A stretch of DNA of 64,000 nt, taken from Lobosporangium transversale (Eukaryota; Mortierellomycota; Mortierellomycetes; Mortierellales; Mortierellaceae). The first letter of the stretch is position 1, and each line of letters begins with the position of its first letter. A program made the position numbers and the translations under genes. Location of the stretch: assembly GCF_002105155.1 (NCBI RefSeq), contig NW_019028982.1, positions 332,501 through 396,500 on the forward strand, given 5' to 3'. The notes below the pieces were generated by a model that made no database searches, was not told the origin of the DNA, and worked only from the letters and a program-made list of their open reading frames with translations. This document shows positions 46,476 to 57,038 of the stretch, in pieces.

Positions 46476-49160
46476 GATGTTGTATTCTAGTCAACCGTTA
46501 AGGGATGCCTTGTTGTGTATCTTTTTTATTTTTTACGATGAAGAGATGACGTTTTCTTGAAATATAACAATGGCGACAAATGTTATTTCAAGCTGTTGCT
46601 CGCTGCACTGTATCAAGTCCCGCGTGTGATCAATTGTCGAAGAGAAAGTGCACCAAACAGCAGGCACACAATGAGATGATGATGATGAAGAGATTGATAT
46701 GCCCCCTGAAGAAAGGAAAGGGAACGCACCTAATATTCATGCATCAAATATTAAGCCACTGCAATTGGTTGTAGACTCGGGTGCTATACCACAGCTTCTC
46801 TGTCAGGACAAAGGCTATATTTATCTAGTTCTTTAGCTCGACCTTACTCACCATCCTTCTCGCAGCATCCTTGGTGAGGTATGCATTGTCCTATGATTCC
46901 TCCAATCGGACTGTGATAAAACCCTGAAAACAAAGTATAAATGATCGGCAAGAAATATATTATTAGATTATTCAAACAAACTATTGCCCAAGGTTATTAA
47001 GCAGCGGTGTCTTCAACTCTTGTGATCGTTTTCATTGATTTATTAGTGTCTCCCAGTCAAAACCCTTTTCGACTGCTCCATCGTTTTGATCCATTCAGAG
47101 GAGTCACCAATATGAATGGTGCTATAAATATATATCCAATGCTACCCAATTGGGATTTAGAATCCTCAGCTTTGCCTCGCTCGCCCTAATATTTCTCACT
47201 CTACTCAAGGATTATATCCTTGCACACTTGCACACTTGCACACTTGCACACTTGCACATCTTCAAATAGATCCACAATAGTCTTTTTAAATTTGAAACAG
47301 TATATGATATTGAGGTCACCTAAACGGACATAGCATGTTGCCAGCAAGGGATTATAATGAAATTACTTTTTACTCAACCATGCTCAGGCATTTAAGTACG
47401 TAAATGAAGACTGTGCGTCAAAAGCGTTTTCCGTCCTTAAATCCTTCTCATCCTATAGAAGGCACCAAAGTGGCCAATTAGAGGCGGCATCATAAACCAT
47501 TCAGCGGACAACCTCACAAGTTCTGTTTTTTAACATTTAACTCCTCAGTTAATAAGATAATAAAACCGAGATGACGGAATGGTGGTTAACGATGCATGGG
47601 TATGAAAATTACATTCGACCGGGAAAATCCTGAACAAATGCGACGTGCTCAGTAGCACCATACGTCTGTTGTGATAATTCTACTTTGAATGTTGTAAATC
47701 GAAACAATACTCATTATATTCTACAGACCTCCGTATCACCGTGAGCTATAGTCCACTAAGATGCTTAGAAAACTCCTCGTGGGTTTTCCTTTCGGCACTT
47801 TTATTTGAGACTAGAGAAAAACTGTTGGATTTGGAAAAGTGTTGGGACGATTTTTCACGTCCAGAACGTCCTAGATACTTAGAGTGGCTACCATGGCGTC
47901 ACCCGAGCCAGGTCAACAAGAAGTATCAGCGGCCTATGCTATGCGTATGACAAATATCCTTGATCGCCACTTCCTAGTATTTCCGCTACTTGATACCATG
48001 TTTTGATTGATAGTGATTATGATGGGGACGATGATGTGGACGACAATGATAATGGCCAATGCTATCTCTTATATATCCTAAAAACAGCGGAATCGATCTT
48101 CATGCTACAAAGGTAAAGGATATTAATTATAGGTTACTATAGTCACCAGAAAGGAATTAGATAAGTCCTTATATACCTAGCACAATGTGGGGAATGAGGA
48201 CAAACTATAAGAAGGAAGTAATAGGCGGTGATAGCTCAAAAAAATAAAAATAAAAACCTTTACCTAAGAAAAGTTTATTTATTGTATCATTGATTTGATA
48301 TTGATAGAATATTTTACTTATTGAGTTGGTGATGCAAATGAACGTAGTCAGCTAAACTGCAGAAAAACGCGCCACAGTCCTCACAAGCATAGCTAAATGT
48401 GTGTCACCAACTGATATTCTTGCTGCTACAGCTGATACTGCTATCCCTGCTCCTGCTCTCCACGATCTTAATACACCTTATTTTCCTCCATAAAGCTTTT
48501 CTTTTTTCTCTTTTTTATCCCCATCTTTGATTATGATTTGAGCAAGTTCGCAGCGTCAAGCTCCCCCTACTTAAATGTAGATAAACCACATTAACGCCTT
48601 TTACACCGATTTGCAAATGAAACTGTGCAATAGTTGTGGCAATGCACATGGAAATCTTTCTTGCGCGCACAGTTGTTTTTGTGGTTACACAAGTAAGACA
48701 TTTGTGCGTCTGTGCTCAATTGAATTTCGCGTTAATTTTTTACCAGTCGTATGGCCTTACTACTGACCACATTGTGATAACCGTATTCACTTCATTGACC
48801 CTGGTAAGTTTTTGTATGGGAAATAAAAGAGCCGTGAGCCATGATCACAAGGATATAACTGCTTAAAACTGCCCCCACTTTAGTACCTGTATGATGAAAT
48901 GTCTATCTTGACGTACTGTTGCTGCTCGACGAGATTATGCAAACAGGCGGTGATCAAGCCCTACATTGAAGTACTTCCGCTGTCTATATGGAATGCAGCC
49001 AAAGGAGCGCAGAGTGTGTGTACTACGTCCGTCGTCAAATTTATGCCACAGGCAAGCAACAGCGACGATTTTTTATTACGATACACGTGTAGCTCTATTG
49101 TTAAAAAATAAAAAAAAATAAAAAAATACGAACATATGAAGCATCAATTGACCCATTATT
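46476..49160. other. Gene-poor AT-rich region
   Basis: The first few hundred bases are the ENTH gene promoter. Beyond that I see no gene: reading frames are short, without family resemblance, and often interrupted. A tandem repeat of TTGCACAC (five 8-bp units) lies at about 47220-47259. A 51-residue Cys-rich frame at 48617 is noted under findings. The region grades into the repeat-rich block. Confidence 0.5.
47220..47259. repeat. TTGCACAC tandem repeat, five units
   Basis: Four exact 8-bp units and a final TTGCACAT. Confidence 0.9.
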
Positions 49161-49162
49161 AC

Positions 49163-49391
<229 letters not shown>

Positions 49392-49399
49392 GCTACTAA

Positions 49400-50380
49400 T
49401 ATTTGCTTATTTACGCCCTTTGCATAGCTGCATGCCGAAGAGCAATCTAACGGACTTCATGAGTGAGGAGTATGGGTGATCAATATGAATCATATGGATA
49501 TGAAACTGAATGAGAAACGTTCATCCCTTTATTGAACACCTCCTACTGATTTAAATAGGGTAACTAATAATTGATAAGTGAAATTACTACTTACATGTGA
49601 CTGATATGTCACAATGAGTTACTTTAGTGCTGTTGGATTCTCTGACTACTGACTACGTTTGTGCCCCGGCCACCAAGCTTTAAAATGATCATTTTAGTAG
49701 GCTTTAGTTCTTTGGCCTTATCACAGTAACTTGATGCTGTGTATTTGTCAAACGAACGAATTACAATAATAATAATAATAATAAGGAAGGATAACAGAAG
49801 CAGCACGAACAGGTCTATCGAGACTCTAGAAGTTTGTTGGTATTGAGCATTGATTATTCCGCATTCATGTCTATTTGTCGAACTGCCGATCTTTGTTTAT
49901 CGGTTAATATGCTATCATCAAACCCCTCTTCTTACCTCACTCATGCGCCCCGGGTGCGGCTCGTGCTTACACAAATTACGCACACTCACTTGACTTGCTC
50001 AGTGAAAATTTTAGCAAGAATGATCTCAAAAAGGTCTTCCAGTAAAAAGCTCAATCAACTGCCGTACTAAAGATTCAGACCGAGCATTTGTATTTGCGTT
50101 CATTGACGATCAGGGCTACTTGAGCTTGCAAGCTACATCTCTGGCCATGTTCTACATTCCAATGGCTCAAAGATCCATTTCCATTCTTGAGTATAGACAA
50201 TTTACAGTAGAATGTATATTACCAATAACAGTGATTTCTATTTGAGAAAGAGCCTGAACTCACAATGATCAAGGGCACTCAATTTATAATATTTCAGACA
50301 AACAATGTTTATTGCCAACTATTTGTTATTCTACCACGCCCAAACTGCGCACTATTCCAAGGAAGGACAATTTCTAAGGC
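49400..50380. other. Intergenic DNA without visible gene
   Basis: No frame shows family resemblance. A short (AAT)n run lies near 49765-49782. Confidence 0.5.
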
Positions 50381-51098
50381 AAAGGAACTTTTGTTTTTTT
50401 AGGAGGGAGCCTTGGTATTGGTGGATTATTAGTTGGTTGCTGGCTGTCTTTGGTTGTCTTTGCACTTGGCTGAAAATATTCTTGGTATATCCTTTGGCAG
50501 TGCTCTGATTAATTGGCGCTAGTAGCTGATGGTCTTTGGTCGAATGGCTTCGGCTACCTGTCTTTGATTGACTGGCTTCGCCTGGCTGATTTCGATTATG
50601 TGCCTTCGGTGGATTGGCGTCGGCTGGCTGGCTTATCTGGATTGCCTTTGGTTGATGATTGAGGCTAACATGTTTGATTTGCTTGAGGCAGCCTGTGTTT
50701 GGTTTGACTGAGGCAGCTTGTGCTTTATTTGGCCAAGATAGGCTTTGAGTGAGTTGGCTAGAGTCGCCTATGTCTGGCCTGGCTGAGGCCGCTAAGTTCG
50801 GTCGAGCTGAGGCTGCTGAGCAAGGCTGGCTTGTGTTAGCCTTATTTAGGGGATCCCTGGGTTGATTATGGCTATGACTGGCGTCGGCTTTGACTTTGAC
50901 TTTGGCGGCGGCTTCAGCTTTGGCGTTGGAATTGGCTTTGACTTGGGCGCTGGCTTTTTTTTTTCTTTTGTTTTCGGTGGGTTTTTTTTGGAGGTTTTTT
51001 ATTCTTTGTTCGTTTGTTTTTGTACTTTTTCTTTTTTTTTTATTCATTTTTCTTTGACTTGGAGGGTTTTTTCTTTTGTTCTTTTTTCTTTTTCTTTC

Positions 51099-51129
<31 letters not shown>

Positions 51130-51330
51130 TTTGGAATGCTGTTTGATTTTTGTTTTTGGAGTGTGGAGTCTTGTCTTCTCTTTTGTTTTTGGAGCCTTGT
51201 CTTTTGTTTTTGGAGTCTTGTCTTTTTTTTCTGCCGTTGGGTGTGGGTGTTGACTGCTCTTGGCCTACGGCTGCTGTCTGGTGTCTGGTGCCTGTTGGGC
51301 CTTGCTCTCGCTTCTCCAAGCTGAAGTCTG
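50380..51330. repeat. T/G-skewed low-complexity region with short degenerate repeats
   Basis: The plus strand is almost purine-poor: degenerate units around TTTGGTTGACTGGCTTCGGC recur from about 50425 to 50860, then T-rich DNA, then a TTTTTGGAGTCTTGTCTT-type unit repeated about three to four times at 51150-51228. A minus-strand frame over 50352-51047 (Lys/Ala/Gln/Pro/Asn-rich, 231 codons) is a by-product of the skew or a very divergent low-complexity protein; I could not recognise it. Confidence 0.6.
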
Positions 51331-52870
51331 ATTGCAGTAGTCTATCGAACAACCAGTCAATGAAGCCTCGCTTTGACCAGAGCTCCCTTGGTTCAGACGG
51401 CAGGAAACAGGGTTACACAACATGGCAGTACAATTGCACGGCCACGCGCAGCACGGACGTAATCGTCCTTAACACCACTAATTGGCCTAATCCGGAGTGA
51501 TTCGGCGCATCGATATACCACTCTAGACCACAGCCAACTAAGTATTTATACCTATATTTCCTACGCGAAATTACCAAGAGCGCTCCGATCAAAGTGAGGC
51601 CCAAAGACTAGTTACTTGATGTCGGCAGCGAGGGTACTTTGATGGACCGTGCTGCTGGCTTATTCAGGGTGTTTTCTGGCTTTGCTCTGTAGCTGGCTAG
51701 GAGTTTGTGTGGTTTGCAGTCTAAGGGTAGCATGAATAGAGGGAGAAGTAGACAGAAAAAAAGAAGGGACAAATAAGGACGATGAAGCATAGACTAGGAA
51801 AGCTGTGAACTTCAGTAGGAGTGGCTGTTTGGGAGTGCTGCTTATCTTTCATCTTGATCGGGGCCGATAGTCGAGGAGACCGAGGAGAAAGAGAAGAACA
51901 GCAGTGGTCGGATTCCAAGGCGCGATACACCAAGTACCTTGCTTGCTGTACGCTCAAAAGCGACCAATAAAATATCAACAACAAATAAAAAAAATATACG
52001 TGTCTTTGATATCACCTGTCATATTTCAATGAAAATGAGGAAACAAAGTATCAACGTTTACATGTCGACCCATAAAAAGCACACATATCGAGGGAATGAC
52101 GTGTTGTATTATTTTGGCGTTCTAAAAAGGAAAAAGGAAGAAAAAAAGGGAAAAAAAAGTAAAAAAAGAAAAAAAGTCTGTTCGGAGAAAAACTGCCGCA
52201 GCATAGTTCTCACGATAATCTGTTCTCTTCCTTGTTAGAGATGAAGAGAGAGAATGGAAGGAGAGAGCCAAATAGCAAACTTGACTGATAAGTGCCTGAT
52301 GGGCCCTATTACTAAGAACTAAAAGGTACTCGAGCTAAATACTAGTGATAAACAGAGTATGCGAGCTTTAACAAGTTTGTGCTCTGAATCTCGTTCTTTT
52401 ACTGTAGCTGCAGCACACTGCTCACTGTTTTTCTTTTTTTCTTTGTTGTATGCCATACAAAGAGAGCAATGTGGCTCGTGCTCTTGTTGTGCTGTTGCAT
52501 GTATGACCCTGCATATCTTTGAGGATAGAATGTTATTAATGCTATTTCCACCTACACCCGTGAGAGTTTTTTCCAAGCATATGAAAATTAACGAATGACA
52601 TCACAGGTGCGCAGATTATCTATTATCAATCTTCTTCTTGAATAAGGCGTAAAAAAAGCAAAATGCTGAATATGTGTTTGTTATTCAGTCAATCCTTTAA
52701 AATCACAAATTGGTTTCAGGGACACGTCCAACAAATAAAAGCAAACCTTATTTGACGAACGACAGTTTGGCGATTTGAATCCTTCCTTAATGTTGTTACC
52801 GTCATTTTTTCTTTTTTTTTTACCAAAAGCCTTGCACTGTTGACAGCAAGAGTCCCATTGTCAAGTTCCA
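51331..52870. other. Intergenic DNA with short protein-like stretches
   Basis: No gene can be supported. A 60-codon minus-strand frame at 51608-51790 starts with a signal-peptide-like hydrophobic segment (see findings). Confidence 0.4.
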
Positions 52871-53240
52871 TCATTGTCTCCATAGTTTCGCATGAAAAAA
52901 AAAAGTCACTGGATGTATAAATACCTCTCTTTTCCCCCGCCAAGCTTGCACCTCACTCAGGCACTTTACATGTGTTTGGTGCGTCTCCCCGCGGCGTTGC
53001 ATCAGCCAGTAGTTCTGGTCCACCACAGGTGCGAACCAGGCGAAAATGTTGCTCCAGCGCTTCAACAGGTGTGGTTGTTTGTACTCGTTGATGATCGGTC
53101 GGCGGACTGTCAGAGAGTTGCGGGGCCAGCGGGGCGCATTAGTCAGACCACCTCCTCGTGGTGCGTCCTGGGCTGTCTGCTCATCTGCAGACAGGCGAAG
53201 AGTCTGACACTCTTTATAACTCTTAGTGTTATTATTTATT
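52871..53240 (-). pseudogene. Protein-like fragment, unknown family
   Basis: The minus strand is open for about 120 codons with natural amino-acid composition: TNAPRWPRNSLTVRRP, then INEYKQPHLLKRWSNIFAWF and APVVDQNYWLMQRRGETHQ. The DNA at 52970-53200 is clearly more GC-rich than its surroundings. Upstream it runs into poly(A/T) DNA and downstream it ends after FFFHAKLWRQ, so it looks like a decayed or truncated coding remnant. I do not recognise the family. Confidence 0.3.
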
Positions 53241-53265
53241 TATTTATTTATTTTTTATTTTTTAT

Positions 53266-53304
<39 letters not shown>

Positions 53305-53826
53305 TTGTTCAACAAAGCATTAGCTCGTCTTGCTGGTGTACACCTTTCTTTCATCTCCTAGAGCAAAACTTCCTCGCAGCCATCTTTTTCCGAATACAGA
53401 AGCGAATGATTAGCCGCTTTGGAGGCATGAAGGTTTTGGTTGACTGTTATTTGTTAAACGATTTATTTGAGCAGGATTCAAGGAGTGAATGGACGATTCT
53501 GTAACAACGGTTGACGCTACGTCGGGCGAGCTTTTTTCTGAGCATAGTGGATAGGATATAGCTCAAATGACATTACTGTTTTATGTAAATATTGTAATAA
53601 CTATATTTTCCAGCATCATTCTGTACTATCCCCCAACCGTCGCTATCGAAGACGGTATCTTGGAATCGACTCGATGCAAATTCCGCTGCCTTTTTATCCT
53701 CAATTATTGCAATCCTCTTGTTGAACGTGATAGGAGCTGCCAAGTCCTTTTTAATAGTGCCCTTCAAATATCAAAACAAAAAATGTCATGACTTTTCGAC
53801 TATTGCGTTCGCCTAAAAATGGCAAA

Positions 53827-54600
53827 TTACAATTTTTTGTTTTGATATTTGAAGGGCGCTAATAATAAAAATTTTGTTCTTGGCTGCTGATGGTGGCGCG
53901 TGTACCATGATCCATTTGCCCGTGCGCGGCGCTGTAGACCCTCTTCCTTCTCTATAAACTCCAGTTGATCCGCAAGAGTTTTTCTTTTTGTCAAGTTGTC
54001 ACGAGTAAGACTTCCCAAGCAGTTGAGATTGTCGCGTAGTTCATAAAGTGTATTGATAACGGATTTAAACTTGGGTAGTGTTGTCACGGAGGTCGGAAGC
54101 TCAAAGCTAGCCTCTGGAACAGCGACATAGAGTGCCAGGGCAACAAGAAGAAGGGAGAATATGCATCCACTTAGACCAGCAGTTTGGATGCCAAATGCAG
54201 TGGAGTTATATAAAAGGTCTTTGTCGTCGGGAAGAATCTCTACCAAACAATTAGCGATATTTTTTGCCTCCCTAATAACTTTGGCACCATCCGAGTGAAC
54301 TTTGCTGAGTTGTGGTGAGCGAGCGACCTCCATAACACAGAGGGTATGCTCTTGACCTCTAAAGTCAAGAATAACACGTCCATCGATTTTGAATGAGGTA
54401 GCATTGGGATCTTCAAACATTTCCTGCTTCTCTTTATTGGCACTTTCCATGGTTGTCTCGCCAGTTTTCAGTCGAAGCTTTGCTGGCGAGCCAATTAGTA
54501 GACGAGCAAGGAGTGGCTGCCATAATCCCGATAGGAGATCCATTTCTGATGATGTACCTTCGGAACTATCAGGCGAAAGAAGGTGTGGATATGAAATCAT
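53827..54600 (-). CDS. Hypothetical protein, possible PD-(D/E)XK nuclease-like relic
   Basis: An open frame from ATG at 54600 to the stop at 53827 gives 257 residues; the frame is open further upstream to about 54729, so an upstream exon is possible. It contains KIDGRVILDFRGQEHTLCVM followed by EVARSPQLSK, an Asp-x(n)-Glu-x-Ala spacing reminiscent of the catalytic core of PD-(D/E)XK nucleases, then a hydrophobic segment AGLSGCIFSLLLVALAL and EASFELPTSVTTLPKF. Similar charged-core proteins with a VPTSVxxLP-type tail are, in my recollection, multicopy in early-diverging fungi and tied to effector or mobile-element families. Function unproven; it lies in repeat-rich DNA and may be non-functional. 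Confidence 0.45.
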   Translation of the reverse strand: MISYPHLLSPDSSEGTSSEMDLLSGLWQPLLARLLIGSPAKLRLKTGETTMESANKEKQEMFEDPNATSFKIDGRVILDFRGQEHTLCVMEVARSPQLSKVHSDGAKVIREAKNIANCLVEILPDDKDLLYNSTAFGIQTAGLSGCIFSLLLVALALYVAVPEASFELPTSVTTLPKFKSVINTLYELRDNLNCLGSLTRDNLTKRKTLADQLEFIEKEEGLQRRARANGSWYTRHHQQPRTKFLLLAPFKYQNKKL

Positions 54601-54639
54601 TGCATCAGTGATCCTATTTGAGCCGAACGGACCGAATTC

Positions 54640-54895
54640 GAATGGCTTCGAATAAGCCCTATCCTGGATCGATTCGAATGACGCGAATAGTTCGAATGGC
54701 TCGAATAGGAACACTGATGAAAGGTAGCATTGTTACGCGTAGCGTAAGCATGGTCACTATATTATAACACACAATCAAAATAAAAAAATATATATATATA
54801 TTAATAAAATCACTACAAACACAAGTTTAATATAATCATTTCCTATTGTGCCAATGGTTCAAATGAATCGAATCATTAGAATCGAATTCGAACTT
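54640..54895. repeat. TTCGAAT-rich short repeats
   Basis: The palindromic heptamer-like core TTCGAAT, often followed by GGCT or GACG, recurs at about 54636-54710 and again at 54866-54890, a density well above background. Confidence 0.55.
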
Positions 54896-55058
54896 ACCTT
54901 ATCCGAACAGGAGCACCGCATTGCATCAATCATAGTCCATAAAAATGTAATGTTGTTGACACGAGACTCCGTTGCATTCGTTATCTGTTTTGTCAGATTG
55001 AGGAAGATTGCGTATGAATTTGTAAAAAAAGATCGTATTGGTTTTAGTATCAGGTGTC

Positions 55059-55142
55059 TAGTATGGCATACTAGTACTGCGTACCAAAATAACGAAAGTT
55101 TAGTATGACATACTCGTACTGCGTACCAAAATAACAAAAACA
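55059..55142. repeat. 42-bp imperfect tandem duplication
   Basis: A unit beginning TAGTATGRCATACTMGTACT occurs twice in direct orientation with a 42-bp period. It sits inside a minus-strand frame (about 54859-55329) that lacks an ATG at its start and appears decayed. Confidence 0.8.
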
Positions 55143-55329
55143 ATCCCCCTTCCACAGCTGCAAAGTATCCAAATTCACCATCCCTCTTCACAAAGGCTGT
55201 CGTATAGAGCATCTGGTCTCTATGGCTCCTGAGAACGCGGATATACGTATATGGAGTCGAACTGTCACCAACTATCAAAAGACAAGTAATCTCTCGGGTT
55301 ACAAATGGATGGGAGGATAGACATTCCAC

Positions 55330-55895
55330 AAAATAAACTGAGGTCTATCCATTGTATTTTGGTGAATTTGATAAACAAAATTTAGTACCGAGGGCGCTTG
55401 AGCTCTTAATAAAGGGAAAAGAAATAGAGTAGTAACACAGTAACACGGCACGCTATGCATCGTAGCAATGTATATTTACCGAAACAAACTACACGTTAGA
55501 GGTCCCTAATTACTGAACTCATCGTTGTGTGCTTAATAGTGTACGGAAATACTAGAGATGTATGCACGCGCTAAATGAAAGAAGTATCGGGGAACCATCC
55601 ATAATCTATAACAACACGGCTAACAAAAGTGCGAAGTAGAGCGGCATAGTATATTTCAATTATAGATAAATCATTTGTAATTCTGTATTTAGTCCCAGAG
55701 TCGCATAAAGAATGCCAGCATCTACTCTGAGCTACGTACGACCTTGATAAGATAAATATTCTGGTCAGTATTTGATACCTGGGTATCGACTCTGGATCTA
55801 AGCTTGTGTCGTGGAAGGCTTCCTGGTAGTGGTATTTAAGACTGAAATAAAGAGCACGTACAAATGAAAAAAAAGATTATTTGTACAGGGGAGCA
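55330..55895. other. Intergenic DNA without visible gene
   Basis: AT-rich, no reading frame of note. Confidence 0.5.
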
Positions 55896-55904
55896 GTGTA
55901 AATA

Positions 55905-56456
55905 GGATTAATCTATTTGGCAGCCTAGTTGCTAAATATTATTTGGCAGCCCATTGCCAAATATAATCAACTTTCAAGACTCTCTTTGGCAGCCCAGTTG
56001 CCAAATAACATTCATTATTTACTTGGCAGCCTACCCAGCGTTATTTGGCCTCTAACTATTTTTTTTTTTTTTTTTTCATTCCTAGGAACCGTATGTGTGT
56101 ATAACGCTCATACTTTAAATTAATAAAGCTCCCATCTTCTACGTCATGGTTATGTGTAGTGACATTGTCTTGTCTCATTGAAAACTAATGACTTTTTTTT
56201 TCAAGTAGGTCGCTCATACAGTTTTGGAGGTGCCATTTGGAGATCAATACCTATGAGAGGTTTTCGCTCGGAGCAAACGCGTCTCACCTGCTACCTAGAC
56301 GTCTTCAATAAATCATTCCTTAACCGTGTACATTGAAGGCTGTTTTGTGAAGATATCATCGCCGCTGCCCTTAGTACCTCCGGTGGCATTAGCTGTGCAA
56401 GGCAATGTATCCACAGAACGCTGCCTGTTTTACCACTGATGTTATGACCCTGTTAT

Positions 56457-56490
<34 letters not shown>

Positions 56491-56719
56491 TAATGTATTT
56501 GGCAGCCCAGCTGCCACCCAAGAGTGCGAAGTTAAGTGGCAGCCCCCAGAAGTAGGCTGCCAAATAGAGGCAAAAATTACTATAATTGGTATGGGCTGCC
56601 AAATAGATTAATCCTAGGCTCGTTCCCAGCCCCTTCACTTTAGGTGACTCAAAAAGGAAATGGAATTTCCTGTCACCTTTATAAAGTGAAGAGGGATGGG
56701 TACGAGCCTAGATTAATCC
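55905..56719. mobile_element. Non-autonomous inverted-repeat element with 9-bp flanking duplication
   Basis: Both ends carry an 11-bp terminal inverted repeat GGATTAATCTA (55905-55915 and, inverted, 56709-56719). The element is flanked by the identical 9-mer GTGTAAATA (55896-55904 and 56720-56728), the target duplication length typical of Mutator-like elements. Inside, a 21-bp perfect inverted repeat (55905-55925 against 56594-56614) and several partial copies of TATTTGGCAGCC and its complement form nested palindromes. A second hairpin fills 56606-56718. There is no transposase frame. A LINE-type tail (GTTATC then about 31 A, ending 56488) appears inserted in the middle. Confidence 0.65.
56606..56718. 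repeat. Imperfect hairpin at the right end of the inverted-repeat element
   Basis: The left arm 56606-56648 and right arm 56672-56718 are reverse complements with a few mismatches and small gaps (cores TAGGCTCGT, CTTCACTTTA and GGTGAC), separated by about 23 nt. Confidence 0.75.
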
Positions 56720-56794
56720 GTGTAAATAAGGCGTGAACGGTGGCCGTGCAAATATCCTTCGGCTGTATCAAAAGAGACGTTTATGCAAAATAAT

Positions 56795-56868
56795 CGCTCC
56801 TGGGTGGGCTTGAACCACCAACCTCCTGATTAACAGTCAGACGCGCTAACCAATTGCGCCACAAGAGC
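56795..56868 (-). tRNA. tRNA-Asn (anticodon GTT)
   Basis: On the minus strand the sequence folds as a standard cloverleaf of 74 nt. The acceptor stem pairs GCTCTTG with CAGGAGC (one G-T wobble), then discriminator G. The D arm holds the A box TGGCGCAATTGG, the anticodon arm is CTGACTGTTAATCAG with anticodon GTT, and the T arm contains the B box GGTTCAAGCCC. There is no intron. It sits between the inverted-repeat element and LINE debris. Confidence 0.95.
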
Positions 56869-56987
56869 AGATAGCGAACGCATGCATTAATTATCTATAT
56901 TAAGTTACTTGCACCACGTGACTAGCCGAGAAGCCCTTAATGAGCTGCTGCTAACTTAATTTTTATGATCAGTCTGTGGTGTCGCTT

Positions 56988-57038
56988 TTTGATCTGAGGG
57001 TCCTTGTTATCAAAAAAAAAAAAAAAAAAAAAAAAAAA
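56988..57038 (+). mobile_element. 51-bp severely 5'-truncated LINE insertion
   Basis: Twenty-four nt ending in GTTATC plus 27 A are flanked by the perfect 13-bp repeat TGTGGTGTCGCTT (56975-56987 and 57039-57051). This is the classic product of target-primed reverse transcription. The same GTTATC-A(n) end occurs at other LINE tails in the window. Confidence 0.8.

Noticed and set aside
47200-47270. Possible CRISPR-like or spaced repeat array at the TTGCACAC repeats
   Set aside because: Units are contiguous without spacers; a simple tandem repeat in a eukaryotic genome.
54859-55329. 156-codon minus-strand frame as an intact gene
   Set aside because: No ATG at its start, contains a tandem duplication, overlaps repeat DNA and joins no supported exon.
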